From Xestospongia bergquistia (lineage: Eukaryota > Porifera > Demospongiae > Haplosclerida > Petrosiidae): DNA of 64,000 bases. Position numbers and translations under genes: made by a program. Positions 52,281 through 64,000 of the stretch are shown piece after piece. The notes beneath the pieces were generated by a model, which did not search any database, was not told where the DNA came from, and saw only the letters and a list, made by a program, of their open reading frames with translations. Each line of letters begins with the position of its first letter. Position 1 is the stretch's first letter. The DNA lies in NCBI GenBank assembly GCA_963965975.1, contig OZ014412.1, forward strand, positions 1,800,501 through 1,864,500, written 5' to 3'.

Positions 52281-55200
52281 ATGTCTATCTTAGCTTTGTT
52301 CTCTTTAGTGTTCATATCTTTCTCGCTATCTTTTTCTTCAGTTCAGTCCTGTGGTAAGTGGTTCTCCTTTAGTATTCAATTTATTGTTACTGTTTTTCAG
52401 AGTTTGTAGAGGACCCAGTCTCAATCAACAATACTGTAGGTTCTACAGTTAACATATCATGTGCTGCTACAAACTGTAGTAAAGGTGTAAGAGTGATAAA
52501 AAGTGAAAATGACATCACCAATGACTGTGGTGATCCTTGTAATGGCACTTACTGTCATTTCATCTGCACTTTGGAGCTAACTAGCGATGATAATGGAGAC
52601 ACTATATATTGTCAAAGTCTTGTTCCTTATGTAAAATCTAAGGAGGCTATACTAGAAGTACAGAGTAAGTTGATAGTTAGTTAATTAAATAGTTACCATT
52701 CTACAATTATAGGTTATTTAGATCCAGTAAATAATATCAATATCAAAGATGCTAATAAGTCCATTATAACATTTGTATGGAATCCTCCATTTGTATTAGA
52801 TAACATCAATATTACATATATGATATCATTAGGATATATCAATGATACTCCATTCATTGAGAACATTACTAATACTAATACATGGAGTGTTAAGTCACAA
52901 CATTTAGATCACTGTAGACTAGTTAATATATCAGTTATAACTTATGCTGGTACATTAATATCTAATACTACTTATTGGACTGGACCAATACCTTATCGTA
53001 AGTATAACTAAATCATAAGATATAAATTATATATATCTTAGCTCCTCCCTATGGATTACTTGTTAATGCAATAAAAAAAGTTAATAAATTAACAAATGGA
53101 AATGTCTCCTGTTGTATTATATTTAAGGTCAGTTATTATAATAATAATAGATAAGTTGTTAATAGTAGTTATTATAATAGAAGTCACAAAACTGTCCTGG
53201 ACAGGAGAGTACTTATGCTCATATATATGTCAGCTATACTAATCATGAACATGGATTAAAAGAGTATATAGTTCCAGTACATCATTATAATGATAGTATA
53301 ACTGTTATTGGAGAATGTGGTAGTTCAGAATTTTCACTATTTGGAAATGACCACATTCAAATGATCATGGACCTAGGAAATATGGCAGGAGAAACACTTC
53401 AAAATACAATTTTTACTCAAAGTAAGTCAACTTTTTGGAATGTAATGTGATATGCTAATTATTATATTCATTAACCTCATTACTAGGTACTTATGAAGTT
53501 CAAGGATTAGATCACTTTACTAGTAATAATAGTGTTGAGTGTTTTCAATGTCATATCATTAATGGTTCTAACTCTCAATATTGTTACATTAAACTTACTT
53601 CAGTCACTAATGATTATAGTAATACTACTAGAGTACCAAAGGAAGTTATTGATTGTCATAATGAGTGGATTCCAAATGGTACATATAATATATGTGTAAC
53701 AGCTATACAGCCTACACCTCAACACCAACAATGTGATGTGTTTAGTTCATCTGTATCTATTTATGGAACAGGTAATGACATCATTATTAAAAATGTATCA
53801 TTATATAATTATAATCTGTATTTATAGTAACTCCAACTGTTACACCAACTGAGCCTTCTAAACCTTGTATGTGCACTATAATTATTGTCATTTATAAATT
53901 TAATCTTTATGAATTTTATCATAGTTTGGATATTTGGAATAGCTGGAGCAGTTATACTCATTATTATTATTATTATACTTATACTTTTTAAAAAATCTCA
54001 AATTTGTAAGAGGAGAAGTGAACCAGATGAACCACTAAATGGACAAGGACAAAACAGTATATGTAGTAAATTATTAGTATGAGTTTATTGATGATTTGAT
54101 TTTGTTTTCAGATAGTTATAGAAGAGATTCACAAAGTACATCACACACTCCTAGGTAGGTATCTCAACTTTTTAATATCATCTATATGTAATGTAACATG
54201 TAACAAAACTTTCTACAGTGCTAATCATCAATCCATCAATAATTCCTCCAGTCCAAACAATAACATTAGAGAGTAAGTAACTCGAAAAGCATTCATAGTA
54301 ATGATTTATTTTTCTAAGTGACAGCCACCAGATAACTACTTCACCTCAACCTATTGCTATAACAGTGGTACAAACTAGATCAATTTTACAATGACATATT
54401 ACAGTAATATTGGTCATTTAGGGTACTTGTGACCATGATTCATCTGTTAGATTTACTGCAGGTTCTGAGGAACAAGAAGACATAGATTATGACTATTCAG
54501 AACTTTTACAGGTATATTTATTTTATACTGATTATTTTGCATTGCTTTAAATTAAATTTTGTTTAGACACCCACTAATGCTAGCAATGCAGATCAAATGC
54601 ATGTAGAGACTGGTCTACCTGGAGCTAACTATGATGTTGATGAAAGAGCCATGTCTGAAGATGAGAATGGAAAGAAACCTGTTGTTGTGTCAGGAAGAAT
54701 ATCTAGGTATAAATATAATATAATTCAAATTAATAATTTTAATATATCATCATTAACTCAGTATTAAAAGAGATGGGAGCTCTGTAAACCCTTCTGACTA
54801 TTCTGAAAGTGCTCCATTACTCTCTCAGGAAATGGTACCAGTAAAATGCATAAAACTATATTCTATTTATGTCATAGAAAACAGAACCAGTTGTTTATCA
54901 AGATCTTAAGCAATTTTCTAAAAAGCGACCTCAAGCTCCTCCCTCAAGAGTAGAATATGCTGATATACATCATTTTCCACCAAAAACAGAACAGCATCCT
55001 CCATCTTATGATGATATAGAGCCATCAATACCTAGTGTTACTATAATACCAGCTAATGTACATGATGATGATATACCATCTCCTATACCAGCTAATGTAC
55101 AAAATGATGATATACCACCTCCTATACCAGCTAATGTACAAGATGATGATATACCACCTCCTATATCAGCTAATGTACAAGATGATGATATACCACCTCC

Positions 55201-55540
55201 TATACCAGCTAATGTACAAGATGATGATATACCACCTCCTATACCAGTTAATGTACAAGATGATGATATACCACCTCCTATACCAGCTAACGTACAAGAT
55301 GATGATATACCACCTCCTATACCAGCTAACGTACAAGATGATGATATACCACCTCCTATACCAACTATTGTACAAGATGATGATATACCACCTATACCAG
55401 CTAATGTACAAGATGATGATATACCACCTCCTATACCAGCTAATGTACAAGATAATGATATACCACCTATACCAGCTAATGTACAAGATGATGATATACC
55501 ACCATCTTGTTATGAGAGATCCTCTGTTACATACTTATAG
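52281..55540 (+). CDS. Receptor L: Ig-FN3 receptor with two ITIM motifs and a Pro-rich repeat tail
   Basis: Fifteen exons close in frame: 52281-52353, 52401-52664, 52713-52997, 53042-53127, 53181-53421, 53487-53771, 53828-53866, 53925-54056, 54112-54154, 54219-54272, 54319-54367, 54422-54511, 54567-54706, 54762-54834 and 54878-55540 (838 aa). The ectodomain copies K (signal, Cys-rich Ig, FN3, two FN3-like segments). Membrane helix about residues 427-447 (GIAGAVILIIIIIILILF). The tail of about 390 residues holds DYSELL, then in the last exon VVYQDL (Tyr 625) and VEYADI (Tyr 645), both canonical ITIMs 20 residues apart. A PPSY WW-binding motif (Tyr 662) and eleven DDDIPPPIPANVQ repeats follow, ending SSVTYL. 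In vertebrates such motifs recruit SH2 phosphatases. An inhibitory role is inference. Confidence 0.83.
55065..55505 (+). repeat. 39-bp coding minisatellite in L tail, 11 full units
   Basis: Unit DDDIPPPIPANVQ (39 nt). Two units lack one Pro codon (36 nt), so every length change keeps the frame. The first unit is IPSPIP and the last is cut by the C-terminal SCYERSSVTYL. Confidence 0.95.
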
Positions 55541-56881
<1,341 letters not shown>

Positions 56882-57709
56882 ATGGAAGCTATCATCTTTA
56901 CAGTACTACTTCTTTCATGCTCCTATCTAGTCTATACCCAAGGTATGTGTATATGGAATATTGCTTTGTATGGTAGCAAATACTGCAAATAATAGTGACA
57001 TCTTAACTTGTTGAATCTAGATCTATCAGCTCCTATTGAAGGAAGTGTTAGACTAGTGAATGGAACAAACTACAACAGTCAGGTTGGACGTGTTGAAATA
57101 TACTCTTCAGGAGCCTGGTATTCTGTCTGTGCTGATCATGATCTCTGTACTAATGCTGCAAAAGTTATATGCAGGCAATTAGGATACTCAGATATTGGTA
57201 GTTTTATTGACATAGACATTTTGTATTCAATATATATTATACTTTAGGTGCTCAAGTCTATGGCTTAGCCTTATATGGTGAAGGAAATAGTACAGTTGGT
57301 TTTCAAAATGTATCTTGTCTTGGAACAGAACTCAATGTTACTTCATCTAATTATACCTCACCATCAACCTGTTCTCATAGCATGGATGAAGCAGTAAGCT
57401 GTCAACAAGATTCAATATGTCTATCAATTGGAGGTCATTCTGAATGCTGTGCTGGACTCCATGTGTCTGAATGCTGCATAGGAAGACCTCATAATTTGTT
57501 GGTGTGACTCTGTTTGTTATTTCTATCAAGACTGTTGTCCTGGTATTAATGCTACTTGTCCTGGTAAGTTTTAACACACATATGGTGTCCACAATGACTG
57601 TAATAATTTTGCAGGCCCAAATGGTGGTGGTAGTGGCTTGCCTTTAGGCATGTCATGTTCTAATGTTGGTGATATTACTTTTGTTAATACTTATGTATAT
57701 GTTATATAA
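56882..57709 (+). pseudogene. M2: SRCR plus somatomedin-B-like secreted protein, one frameshift
   Basis: Exons 56882-56942 (signal MEAIIFTVLLLSCSYLVYTQ), 57021-57197 and 57248-57563 (one SRCR domain: [57 protein letters not shown]) and 57615-57709 (Gly-rich end, VNTYVYVI-stop). After the SRCR domain comes a Cys-rich module (CCAGLHVSECC) whose continuation, one base out of frame, has the CxC...C...DCC...C spacing of a somatomedin B domain. The extra T is within ttt at 57495-57497 and leads to TGA at 57505. As it stands the product would be a secreted SRCR domain only. Frameshift or base-call error both possible. Confidence 0.7.
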
Positions 57710-59145
57710 CCTGTTAATAATGGAACTTGCAAAAATGGAAACCAATGGAAAAGTCTAAAGTTTGGACTTAACAAAATGGATTTATTCCTTTGATAGTACT
57801 AGTAGTTGTGTGTTCTTGTTTCTTTAGTAGATCTTAAATAATTATAATGTATTAAAAATGATTCTTTAGTTGTTAATTCTACATTTCAAACTATATACAA
57901 ATTTTCATAGTTTGTTTATATAACATTTTCATTTAACTTTATATAACATTTAAACTTATAATAGCTTTGGATAACAAGAGTAGTATCTATATTACTATAT
58001 AATGACATGGTCTTTTATGATATCACTATATCTTATGTAATGTATTATAACATTAGTAGTTGATAGTATGACTACTCATTAATAACATATATAGCATTGA
58101 AGAAAAGAGTACATCATAACTAAAATTATATACAAGTATACACATACAGCAATTTATCTAATGATACTCACTAAATTACTATTGTTATTTACTACATAAG
58201 ACATGTTAAAGGTAGGTTTATACAAGTGGCAAACAGTCAGTACTATGTAGTAGAAGTCAAATATTATCAACAGTTGTCATCTTTATTGGCCACAATGGGA
58301 GAAATTTCACTATCATCAAAATGAGAATATGGTGGAGGCTTCTTGTATATTTTCTTGACTTTTGATTAGTTGTTATGAATGAGACATATGCATTAACAGA
58401 CAATACCAGACATGATAGAATTATAATAGAATTACTTGTCCCATTTCCTGTGATACGTATGTTGTAATAAATAATATATTTGTCACATGTACAATAAAAT
58501 AAGAGATGATCATGACCTGTATACTATTTGTAACTGTCACATGATTTGTTACTATAGATATTATTTGTATTTATAACAGTATAAGTTTTTATTGTAATAT
58601 GAAATGTATCTTAAAATTAATACAAGGATTCAATGGCCTCACAAAGATGGAAGGAACATGCAACTGACATTCAAAAAGCCATTGCAGATTAAACAACCAC
58701 ATTAGCCTGCTCATGACCATACTTGGACTCTTAAATATTTGTGAAATCATGAAGAAAATAAAGTTAACTCTCTAATTCCTTATATGGTCACATTCAAAAA
58801 AGGATTTTGCTTGATTCTGCAATATGTAGTTTGTACACTCCTTCCTCCTTTGTGAGTCTATAGGCTCCTGTTAATACTTATTAATTAAAATAATAACACT
58901 GAAAAGCTAATAAATACATTGTCACATTTTTTATGCATTACAATTCACAATACACACTACTATAGTTATAAACTACATGAGACATGTCTAAAAAAAGTTT
59001 ATACAAATCAAACATCATAAGTTTTATGAAGTAGAATTCAAACAATTCTATTTTATGCTATAGAAATCAAGAATTAGTCATTTTCATCATCCAGTAGTGA
59101 TTCTCGTCTCATTACGACTGATACAACAGACACTGAGTTAGTTTC
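57710..59145. other. Gene-free stretch
   Basis: AT-rich, no supported gene. Patches at 58140-58380 and 58930-59100 resemble each other (tatacaa, ttatgaagtagaa(gt)tcaaa), suggesting a duplicated 3' flank of the 1417-aa gene type. Confidence 0.45.
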
Positions 59146-62100
59146 TCATATAAAAGAAGGGGACCCAGGACACATTAAAGGAACTTCTGTATCATCAGTA
59201 GACAGAGCTGGTGGAGGCTTCTTGAATATCATCATAATTTTTGCAATTGGTGATTTTAAACAAGATTTAGACAGACGATCCCAGACATGATAGAGGATAA
59301 TACCGCAGAATACAACAAATGATACTGATACTAAAGCAACACTTAACACTCGACTTGATTTCGATTTTTCACAGGTTTGTACATTTACATAAGCCATAAA
59401 CATGAGGTTAAGAAAAAAAGACATCTCTAGACAAGCCAAAGGTAAATGCCAATATATTCCCTTCAAAAGAAAGTGCATTGATAAAATAACAAATAAAATA
59501 GATGCTAACACATCCAAAATTATGGTACTCTCAGTATCTAGAGACACAACCAGTGCTAAGACAATACGAACAAGTAATAAAAATCCAGTCCAAAAACGAC
59601 ACTTGTCCTTATATGGACCCCCATATGCATCAAAGAAAGGTTTCATATATGTCAACAACTTTTGACAGCAACACATGTATTTTGATAGAGGTCCTTCAAA
59701 TAATGGTATAGTAAGAAGGTAGAAGGTATATGGAACAATAAGTAAAATGAGTACAGCCAGTGAGAAGAAGAACAATGGTAGATGACAATAACCTCCTACA
59801 TATTGGACATTAGCATCAATGTACCACCTCAATAATGTGACATTATTATTTCCATTACACTGAATATTAACAAAATAAAGGGCTTGGAAGACAGTACGTA
59901 TCAGTTTAGTATAAGAGAGAAGGATCATAGTGGCTAGTACTGGAACTGCATGTGAGCCCACAAGTCGAACCACTTTGCTGGAATATTGTGATAATATTAT
60001 GATGAGTATTAAAAGAAACCAAACATAGCCTGGAAAGATAAATTGTAGCCATGTCTTACTACAAGAATCCATACCATCAATGAAACAAGTCTCGATACTC
60101 AGATCTAGATTGATCCAGGAGATGAATTGACTAAAAAGTTTCACGTGACCATTTGGAAAGAAGATGGGTTCATATATTTTGACAACATTAGCATAGAATA
60201 TAAGTCCATTGATTGTACCAACAGACACAGTTAAGTTCAAAGCAATAAGAAAAGTTACTAATACTATACCAGCTAAAGCAAATAGAATGATAAGAACTAT
60301 GTAGTTGTTAGTACATTGTCCACATTGATTGGAACCTAACATGAGACTAAGCCCTTCAGAACATTGTCCACAGAGTATGCCAGATCGATTGAGAAGACAT
60401 TGTGGATCAGGAGAGTTGATTTTAATTTGAATTGTTCCATCATTGCAATAATCAAAGGGACAGTGAGGATAAACAATAAGGCAGTCTGAGTCATTTTTAT
60501 AACCAATCCACATATCACCATCTCTAGTTATAATTTGAGTGTTAATATCACAAGTTATTGAAGGTGAACTTAATTCAGACCTGCAAACACAAGTGTCCTT
60601 AATCAATGGAAACCCAATTGGACAGGACTCAATTGTAACTTCGAAGACTTTAACTAAGGGGTCTGATGAAGGTTCACTGATTGAACTTTCAAGTGTTACG
60701 TAGACTTGTGTTGTGTTCAATGAAGGGTTTGCTCTTAACACAAAGGTTACATTGGTACAAGTTGCATTTAGTCTATTGTTGTCATATTGTACAATATCAT
60801 TAGATGAATTATCTGTTGTCAATTTTATCATACCCTTTGTTAAGCCATCTTTTATACCAACAGTAGCTAGTGATATAGTGACATCAATTCCAGGTATGCT
60901 AGTTATATTGATGTTTGTAATAGAGCAATTTTGTTTGTCTGATTCACAAAAACACACTTGGATAGGATCTGATGACACTGCTGATAGACCTGTCTGTTGA
61001 GGGTAGTCAAATGTACAATCAAAGTCAAAGTCCAAACAATTAGATATTTTACCTCCATACAAGACGTTGCCAGATATGTCAGCTGTATTGTTAACAAAAT
61101 ATAATACTGTCTTATTATCACAATAAACATAATAAGGAATAACATTAAAAGAACAGTCTGTCTCGGTGGTTAAATCAAAACTTTGTAACACAAAGATCCC
61201 TCCACCTGACTCACTGGCATGATTATTGACAAATGATACATTGCAATGTTCTTTTAGTACTAATCGGGAAGAGTCATATAAAGCAATGCCTCCACCATAA
61301 ATACCTGAATTGTTTACAAATGTGTTGTTTTTATCAAATGTTAACCAGCTATTAAAAGAGAGTAAACCAGTTGTGTTATGATTACTAACCTCAATTTGGT
61401 CAAATTTAACATTTTCAATGTTGATTATTAACACAGCAGATTGATATTTAACAAGCTTTTTCGGTATTTTATTGTAATGAAATAAAACATTTGTAAAGAG
61501 AAGATTAATTGTTGAAGTATCTTGAAAAGCAAAGAGACACAGTCCTGATCCATAGTATGCAATATTGTTGTATATAGTGCAGCTACTAAACTCAATACTA
61601 CCACTTCCATTACTCAAGTTAATGAATACTCCTCCTCCATATTGCCAAGCAGTATTGTTGTATATAGTGCAGTTATCAAACGCAGTACTACCACTTCTTT
61701 TATACAACCTAATATATATTCCTCCTCCATATATCTGAGCAGTATTGCCGTATATAGTGCAGTTATCGAACTCAATACTACTATTTCCGTTATACAAGTT
61801 AATGTATGCTCCTCCTCCAAATATCTGAGCAGTATTGTTGTATATAGCGCAGTTACCAAAGTCAATACTACCATTTCCATACTTCAAGTCAATATACGCT
61901 CCACCTCCATAGAACTGAGAAGTATTGTTGTATATAGTGCAGTTATCAAACTCAATACTACCATTCCCATTGTACAAGTCAATATACACTCCTCCTCCAT
62001 ACATCTGAGCAGTATTGCTGTATATAGTGCAATTATTGAACTCAATACTACCACTTCCATTATACAACTGAATGACCACTCCTCCTCCATATTGCTGAGC

Positions 62101-63399
62101 AGTATTGTTGTATATAGTGCAGCTACTAAACTCAATACTACCATTTCCATAATTCAAGTTATTGACCACTCCTCCTGCATCTGTTAGAGCAATATTGTTG
62201 TATATAGTGCAGTTATCAAACTTAATACTACCCCTTACATTATACATGTCAATATACACTCCTCCTCCTCCTCCATATAACAGAGCAGTATTGTTGTATA
62301 TAGTACAGCTACTAAACTCAATACTACCACTTCCTTCATACAAATTGATTTGTGCTCCTCCTCCTTCTATCAGACCAATATTGTTGTATATAGTGCAGTT
62401 ATCAAACTTAATACTACTACTTCCATTTTGCAAGTAAACAATCACTCCTCCATATAGCCAAGCCATATTGTTGTGTATGGTGCAGTTACTAAACTCAATA
62501 CTACCACTTTCATTATACAAGTAAATGAACACTCCTCCTCCATATGTACTATGTGAAAACCTACTGTTTTCAATGAATATCTCAGCTTTATTAGCACCAA
62601 CATATGACAAAGAAAAGCCATATCCTGAGCCCAATGTAAAGTTTGATTTCACGATATTAACTCTGGACACTCTATCAAGCTGGTCATCAGAGAAAATTCT
62701 TGTGTTGCCTACAAAAGTCTTTGTACCTCCATTATTAGTGAATGTGGAATTGACAATTAACACATCAAAAGCATTGTAAAGAACGAGTCCATCACCTGAA
62801 CCATTCTGGATGGATACCCAATCCAATGTTATATTATGTGTGCCAACAAAGAGCAAGCTAATATTAGTTTGTTTGTAAGTAATATTGTAAGACCCTCCAC
62901 AGTTTGCTATTGTTAACGATCTTAACACAACATCTGTGCTACTAGTAAATTGAATGCCAGCTCTATTGTAATTACTACATCTTAGTACTGAAGTATGTTG
63001 CATAACTGTCTCATGAAAACCTTGCTCTATATGACCTAGTCCCTGTAGAGTTATATTACTTACATTATTAATCTTCAATGTACTTTGTAGAGTATGAGTT
63101 CCCTCTAAAAAGTAGAAGATTGTATCATCAGTGAAGTAAGATTCATAATCAGCAGTATAGTAGGAGAGGTTGTGACAAGGTATGTCAGTAAAATTACAAG
63201 GTACTCCATTAGGAGCTGCAGAGACATAATATTCAGAAGCAGTAACATATCCACTGCAGATATACAATATAACTGATATTGTATAACAGATATGACACCA
63301 GATCATGATGGGAGCAGGTTCAACAGTGAAAACAGATAGAAATAAAGAGAATGAACTGACAAACAAGTAAGATAATTCAATTTGTATTGCTGCATCCAT
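59146..63399 (-). CDS. Intronless 1417-aa beta-helix, multi-pass membrane protein
   Basis: One uninterrupted frame. A hydrophobic signal-like segment follows the internal Met at 63306 (MIWCHICYTISVILYICSGYV), which may be the true start. The ectodomain (about 50-900) carries 11 tandem 30-residue repeats with NCTIYNNTAQ and YGGG cores plus related flanking units, as in parallel beta-helix proteins of the pectate-lyase/Pmp type. A Cys-rich linker (CVCRSEL, CDINTQ, GILCGQCSEGLSL, CGQC) precedes about eight hydrophobic helices (for example IVLIILFALAGIVLVTFLIA; WFLLILIIILSQY) and a cytosolic tail rich in Lys and Pro. I do not recognise a named family; function unknown. Lack of introns contrasts with all neighbours and suggests retroposition or an intronless family. 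Confidence 0.85.
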   Translation of the reverse strand: MDAAIQIELSYLFVSSFSLFLSVFTVEPAPIMIWCHICYTISVILYICSGYVTASEYYVSAAPNGVPCNFTDIPCHNLSYYTADYESYFTDDTIFYFLEGTHTLQSTLKINNVSNITLQGLGHIEQGFHETVMQHTSVLRCSNYNRAGIQFTSSTDVVLRSLTIANCGGSYNITYKQTNISLLFVGTHNITLDWVSIQNGSGDGLVLYNAFDVLIVNSTFTNNGGTKTFVGNTRIFSDDQLDRVSRVNIVKSNFTLGSGYGFSLSYVGANKAEIFIENSRFSHSTYGGGVFIYLYNESGSIEFSNCTIHNNMAWLYGGVIVYLQNGSSSIKFDNCTIYNNIGLIEGGGAQINLYEGSGSIEFSSCTIYNNTALLYGGGGGVYIDMYNVRGSIKFDNCTIYNNIALTDAGGVVNNLNYGNGSIEFSSCTIYNNTAQQYGGGVVIQLYNGSGSIEFNNCTIYSNTAQMYGGGVYIDLYNGNGSIEFDNCTIYNNTSQFYGGGAYIDLKYGNGSIDFGNCAIYNNTAQIFGGGAYINLYNGNSSIEFDNCTIYGNTAQIYGGGIYIRLYKRSGSTAFDNCTIYNNTAWQYGGGVFINLSNGSGSIEFSSCTIYNNIAYYGSGLCLFAFQDTSTINLLFTNVLFHYNKIPKKLVKYQSAVLIINIENVKFDQIEVSNHNTTGLLSFNSWLTFDKNNTFVNNSGIYGGGIALYDSSRLVLKEHCNVSFVNNHASESGGGIFVLQSFDLTTETDCSFNVIPYYVYCDNKTVLYFVNNTADISGNVLYGGKISNCLDFDFDCTFDYPQQTGLSAVSSDPIQVCFCESDKQNCSITNINITSIPGIDVTISLATVGIKDGLTKGMIKLTTDNSSNDIVQYDNNRLNATCTNVTFVLRANPSLNTTQVYVTLESSISEPSSDPLVKVFEVTIESCPIGFPLIKDTCVCRSELSSPSITCDINTQIITRDGDMWIGYKNDSDCLIVYPHCPFDYCNDGTIQIKINSPDPQCLLNRSGILCGQCSEGLSLMLGSNQCGQCTNNYIVLIILFALAGIVLVTFLIALNLTVSVGTINGLIFYANVVKIYEPIFFPNGHVKLFSQFISWINLDLSIETCFIDGMDSCSKTWLQFIFPGYVWFLLILIIILSQYSSKVVRLVGSHAVPVLATMILLSYTKLIRTVFQALYFVNIQCNGNNNVTLLRWYIDANVQYVGGYCHLPLFFFSLAVLILLIVPYTFYLLTIPLFEGPLSKYMCCCQKLLTYMKPFFDAYGGPYKDKCRFWTGFLLLVRIVLALVVSLDTESTIILDVLASILFVILSMHFLLKGIYWHLPLACLEMSFFLNLMFMAYVNVQTCEKSKSSRVLSVALVSVSFVVFCGIILYHVWDRLSKSCLKSPIAKIMMIFKKPPPALSTDDTEVPLMCPGSPSFI
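61540..62535 (-). repeat. 90-bp tandem repeat inside the beta-helix gene
   Basis: Eleven units of about 90 bp (30 codons, two slightly longer), recognisable by tatatagtgcagttatcaaa about every 90 bp. Units are highly alike at DNA level, indicating recent expansion or conversion. Confidence 0.93.
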
Positions 63400-63762
63400 T
63401 TATAGATTGGAAAGACTATACGTTGACACCACTCCTTGTTATATCATAGTAAATCATACAGTTTGTTATAAAACTGATATGAGTGAACTACTCCAGATAA
63501 CTAAGTGTAACTTATATGATGTTTACTATTAGAATCTTTCAGAAGTCAACAGAGTTACCATAACTTTAAAATTAGTGGTCATGTTAGAAGAAAACCTTCA
63601 AAACATACAATTAAACAATCAATAGCAACTTTGACAATTTAATGACAATTGTATAAATTAACTTCTGAAGCTAAACTCTCTATAACTCTCATCATCACTA
63701 CTGTTGTGGATAAAGTGAACACTTAATGTGATAGCTGTAATTTCAAACCAGACCACATTGCT
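63400..63762. promoter_or_regulatory. Divergent intergenic region
   Basis: About 360 bp between the start of the beta-helix gene (leftward) and a gene start at 63763 (rightward). Presumably contains both promoters. No clear motif. Confidence 0.4.
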
Positions 63763-64000
63763 ATGGCACAACTTCAATGTAATCCAAATGAAGTTGATCT
63801 AGTCACTTTCATAGCTAGACTTTTTAGAAATATTACAAACACCACTGTCCTCAGTTACATACAAAATTGGTTGAACTCTCAACATCCAACTATCAATATT
63901 GTTGGTGTTGACTTTACTGTTGATCCATCTTGTAATGTACAAGGAGCTACTACTTTTGATGATGACTTCTGTTTAACACAACATCCTAGTACTGATAGTA
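63763..64000 (+). CDS. Start of an unrecognised protein, cut by the window edge
   Basis: Open frame from ATG 63763 to the window end (79 residues): MAQLQCNPNEVDLVTFIARL, then NWLNSQHPTINIVGVDF, CNVQGATTFDDDFCLTQHPS. No signal peptide and no intron visible so far. Codon use looks genuine, but I do not recognise the family. Confidence 0.5.
   Translation, partial: MAQLQCNPNEVDLVTFIARLFRNITNTTVLSYIQNWLNSQHPTINIVGVDFTVDPSCNVQGATTFDDDFCLTQHPSTDS

Noticed and set aside
55166-55486. Antisense open frame through the L tail repeat (YISWYRR units)
   Set aside because: Shadow of the 39-bp in-frame repeat. The sense strand is spliced in frame with the rest of L.
61642-62187. Plus-strand 181-aa open frame with YSAVIELNTTIS repeats
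   Set aside because: Antisense shadow of the 90-bp repeats of the beta-helix gene; no start or splice context of its own.

Overview
The window is AT-rich metazoan DNA with very short GT-AG introns (often 40-90 bp), many microsatellites and closely packed multi-exon genes. It encodes immunoglobulin (Ig), fibronectin III (FN3) and SRCR domain proteins, a TRAPPC10 orthologue and a pterin carbinolamine dehydratase. I infer an early-branching animal, most likely a demosponge such as Amphimedon. No search was run. Exon models come from frame closure and splice consensus by eye.

Layout. 0-6.7 kb: two decayed receptor pseudogenes, an orphan exon pair and simple repeats. 6.7-9.5 kb: an intact Ig-FN3-FN3-TM receptor (C) and a PCBD-like gene. 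9.6-14.7 kb: TRAPPC10 copy 1. 15-20 kb: a mosaic of receptor fragment D, a MULE-like transposon, a PCBD relic, a broken TRAPPC10 copy and orphan cytoplasmic-tail exons. 20-28.6 kb: receptor E (intact), F (nonsense codon), G (relic) and an array of further orphan tail exons. 29-32.5 kb: two non-LTR retrotransposon remnants. 32.6-36.9 kb: intact receptors H and I. 37.3-42.6 kb: a second PCBD relic and TRAPPC10 copy 2. 42.9-57.7 kb: a second receptor family (J, K, L) and SRCR genes (M1, M2), arranged as two tandem units of about 6.5 kb. 59.1-63.4 kb: a single-exon 1417-residue beta-helix plus multi-pass membrane protein. 63.8 kb to the end: the start of another gene.

The window reads as a rapidly evolving receptor complex. 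The intact receptors C, E, H and I share exon lengths (285/65/253 nt for the FN3 part) and phase-1 joints, but end in different stalks, membrane segments and tails. Tail exons with tyrosine motifs lie loose between genes. In the second family, K and L have near-identical ectodomains but different tails. L carries two canonical ITIM-type motifs (VVYQDL, VEYADI), a PPSY motif and a 13-residue proline-rich repeat array. K has none of these. J ends with an ITSM-type TSYELV. Tandem birth and death, an ITIM/no-ITIM pair and swappable tails together resemble known allorecognition and immune receptor complexes. That function is inference. TRAPPC10 and PCBD look like housekeeping passengers that were duplicated along with the receptors and have mostly decayed.
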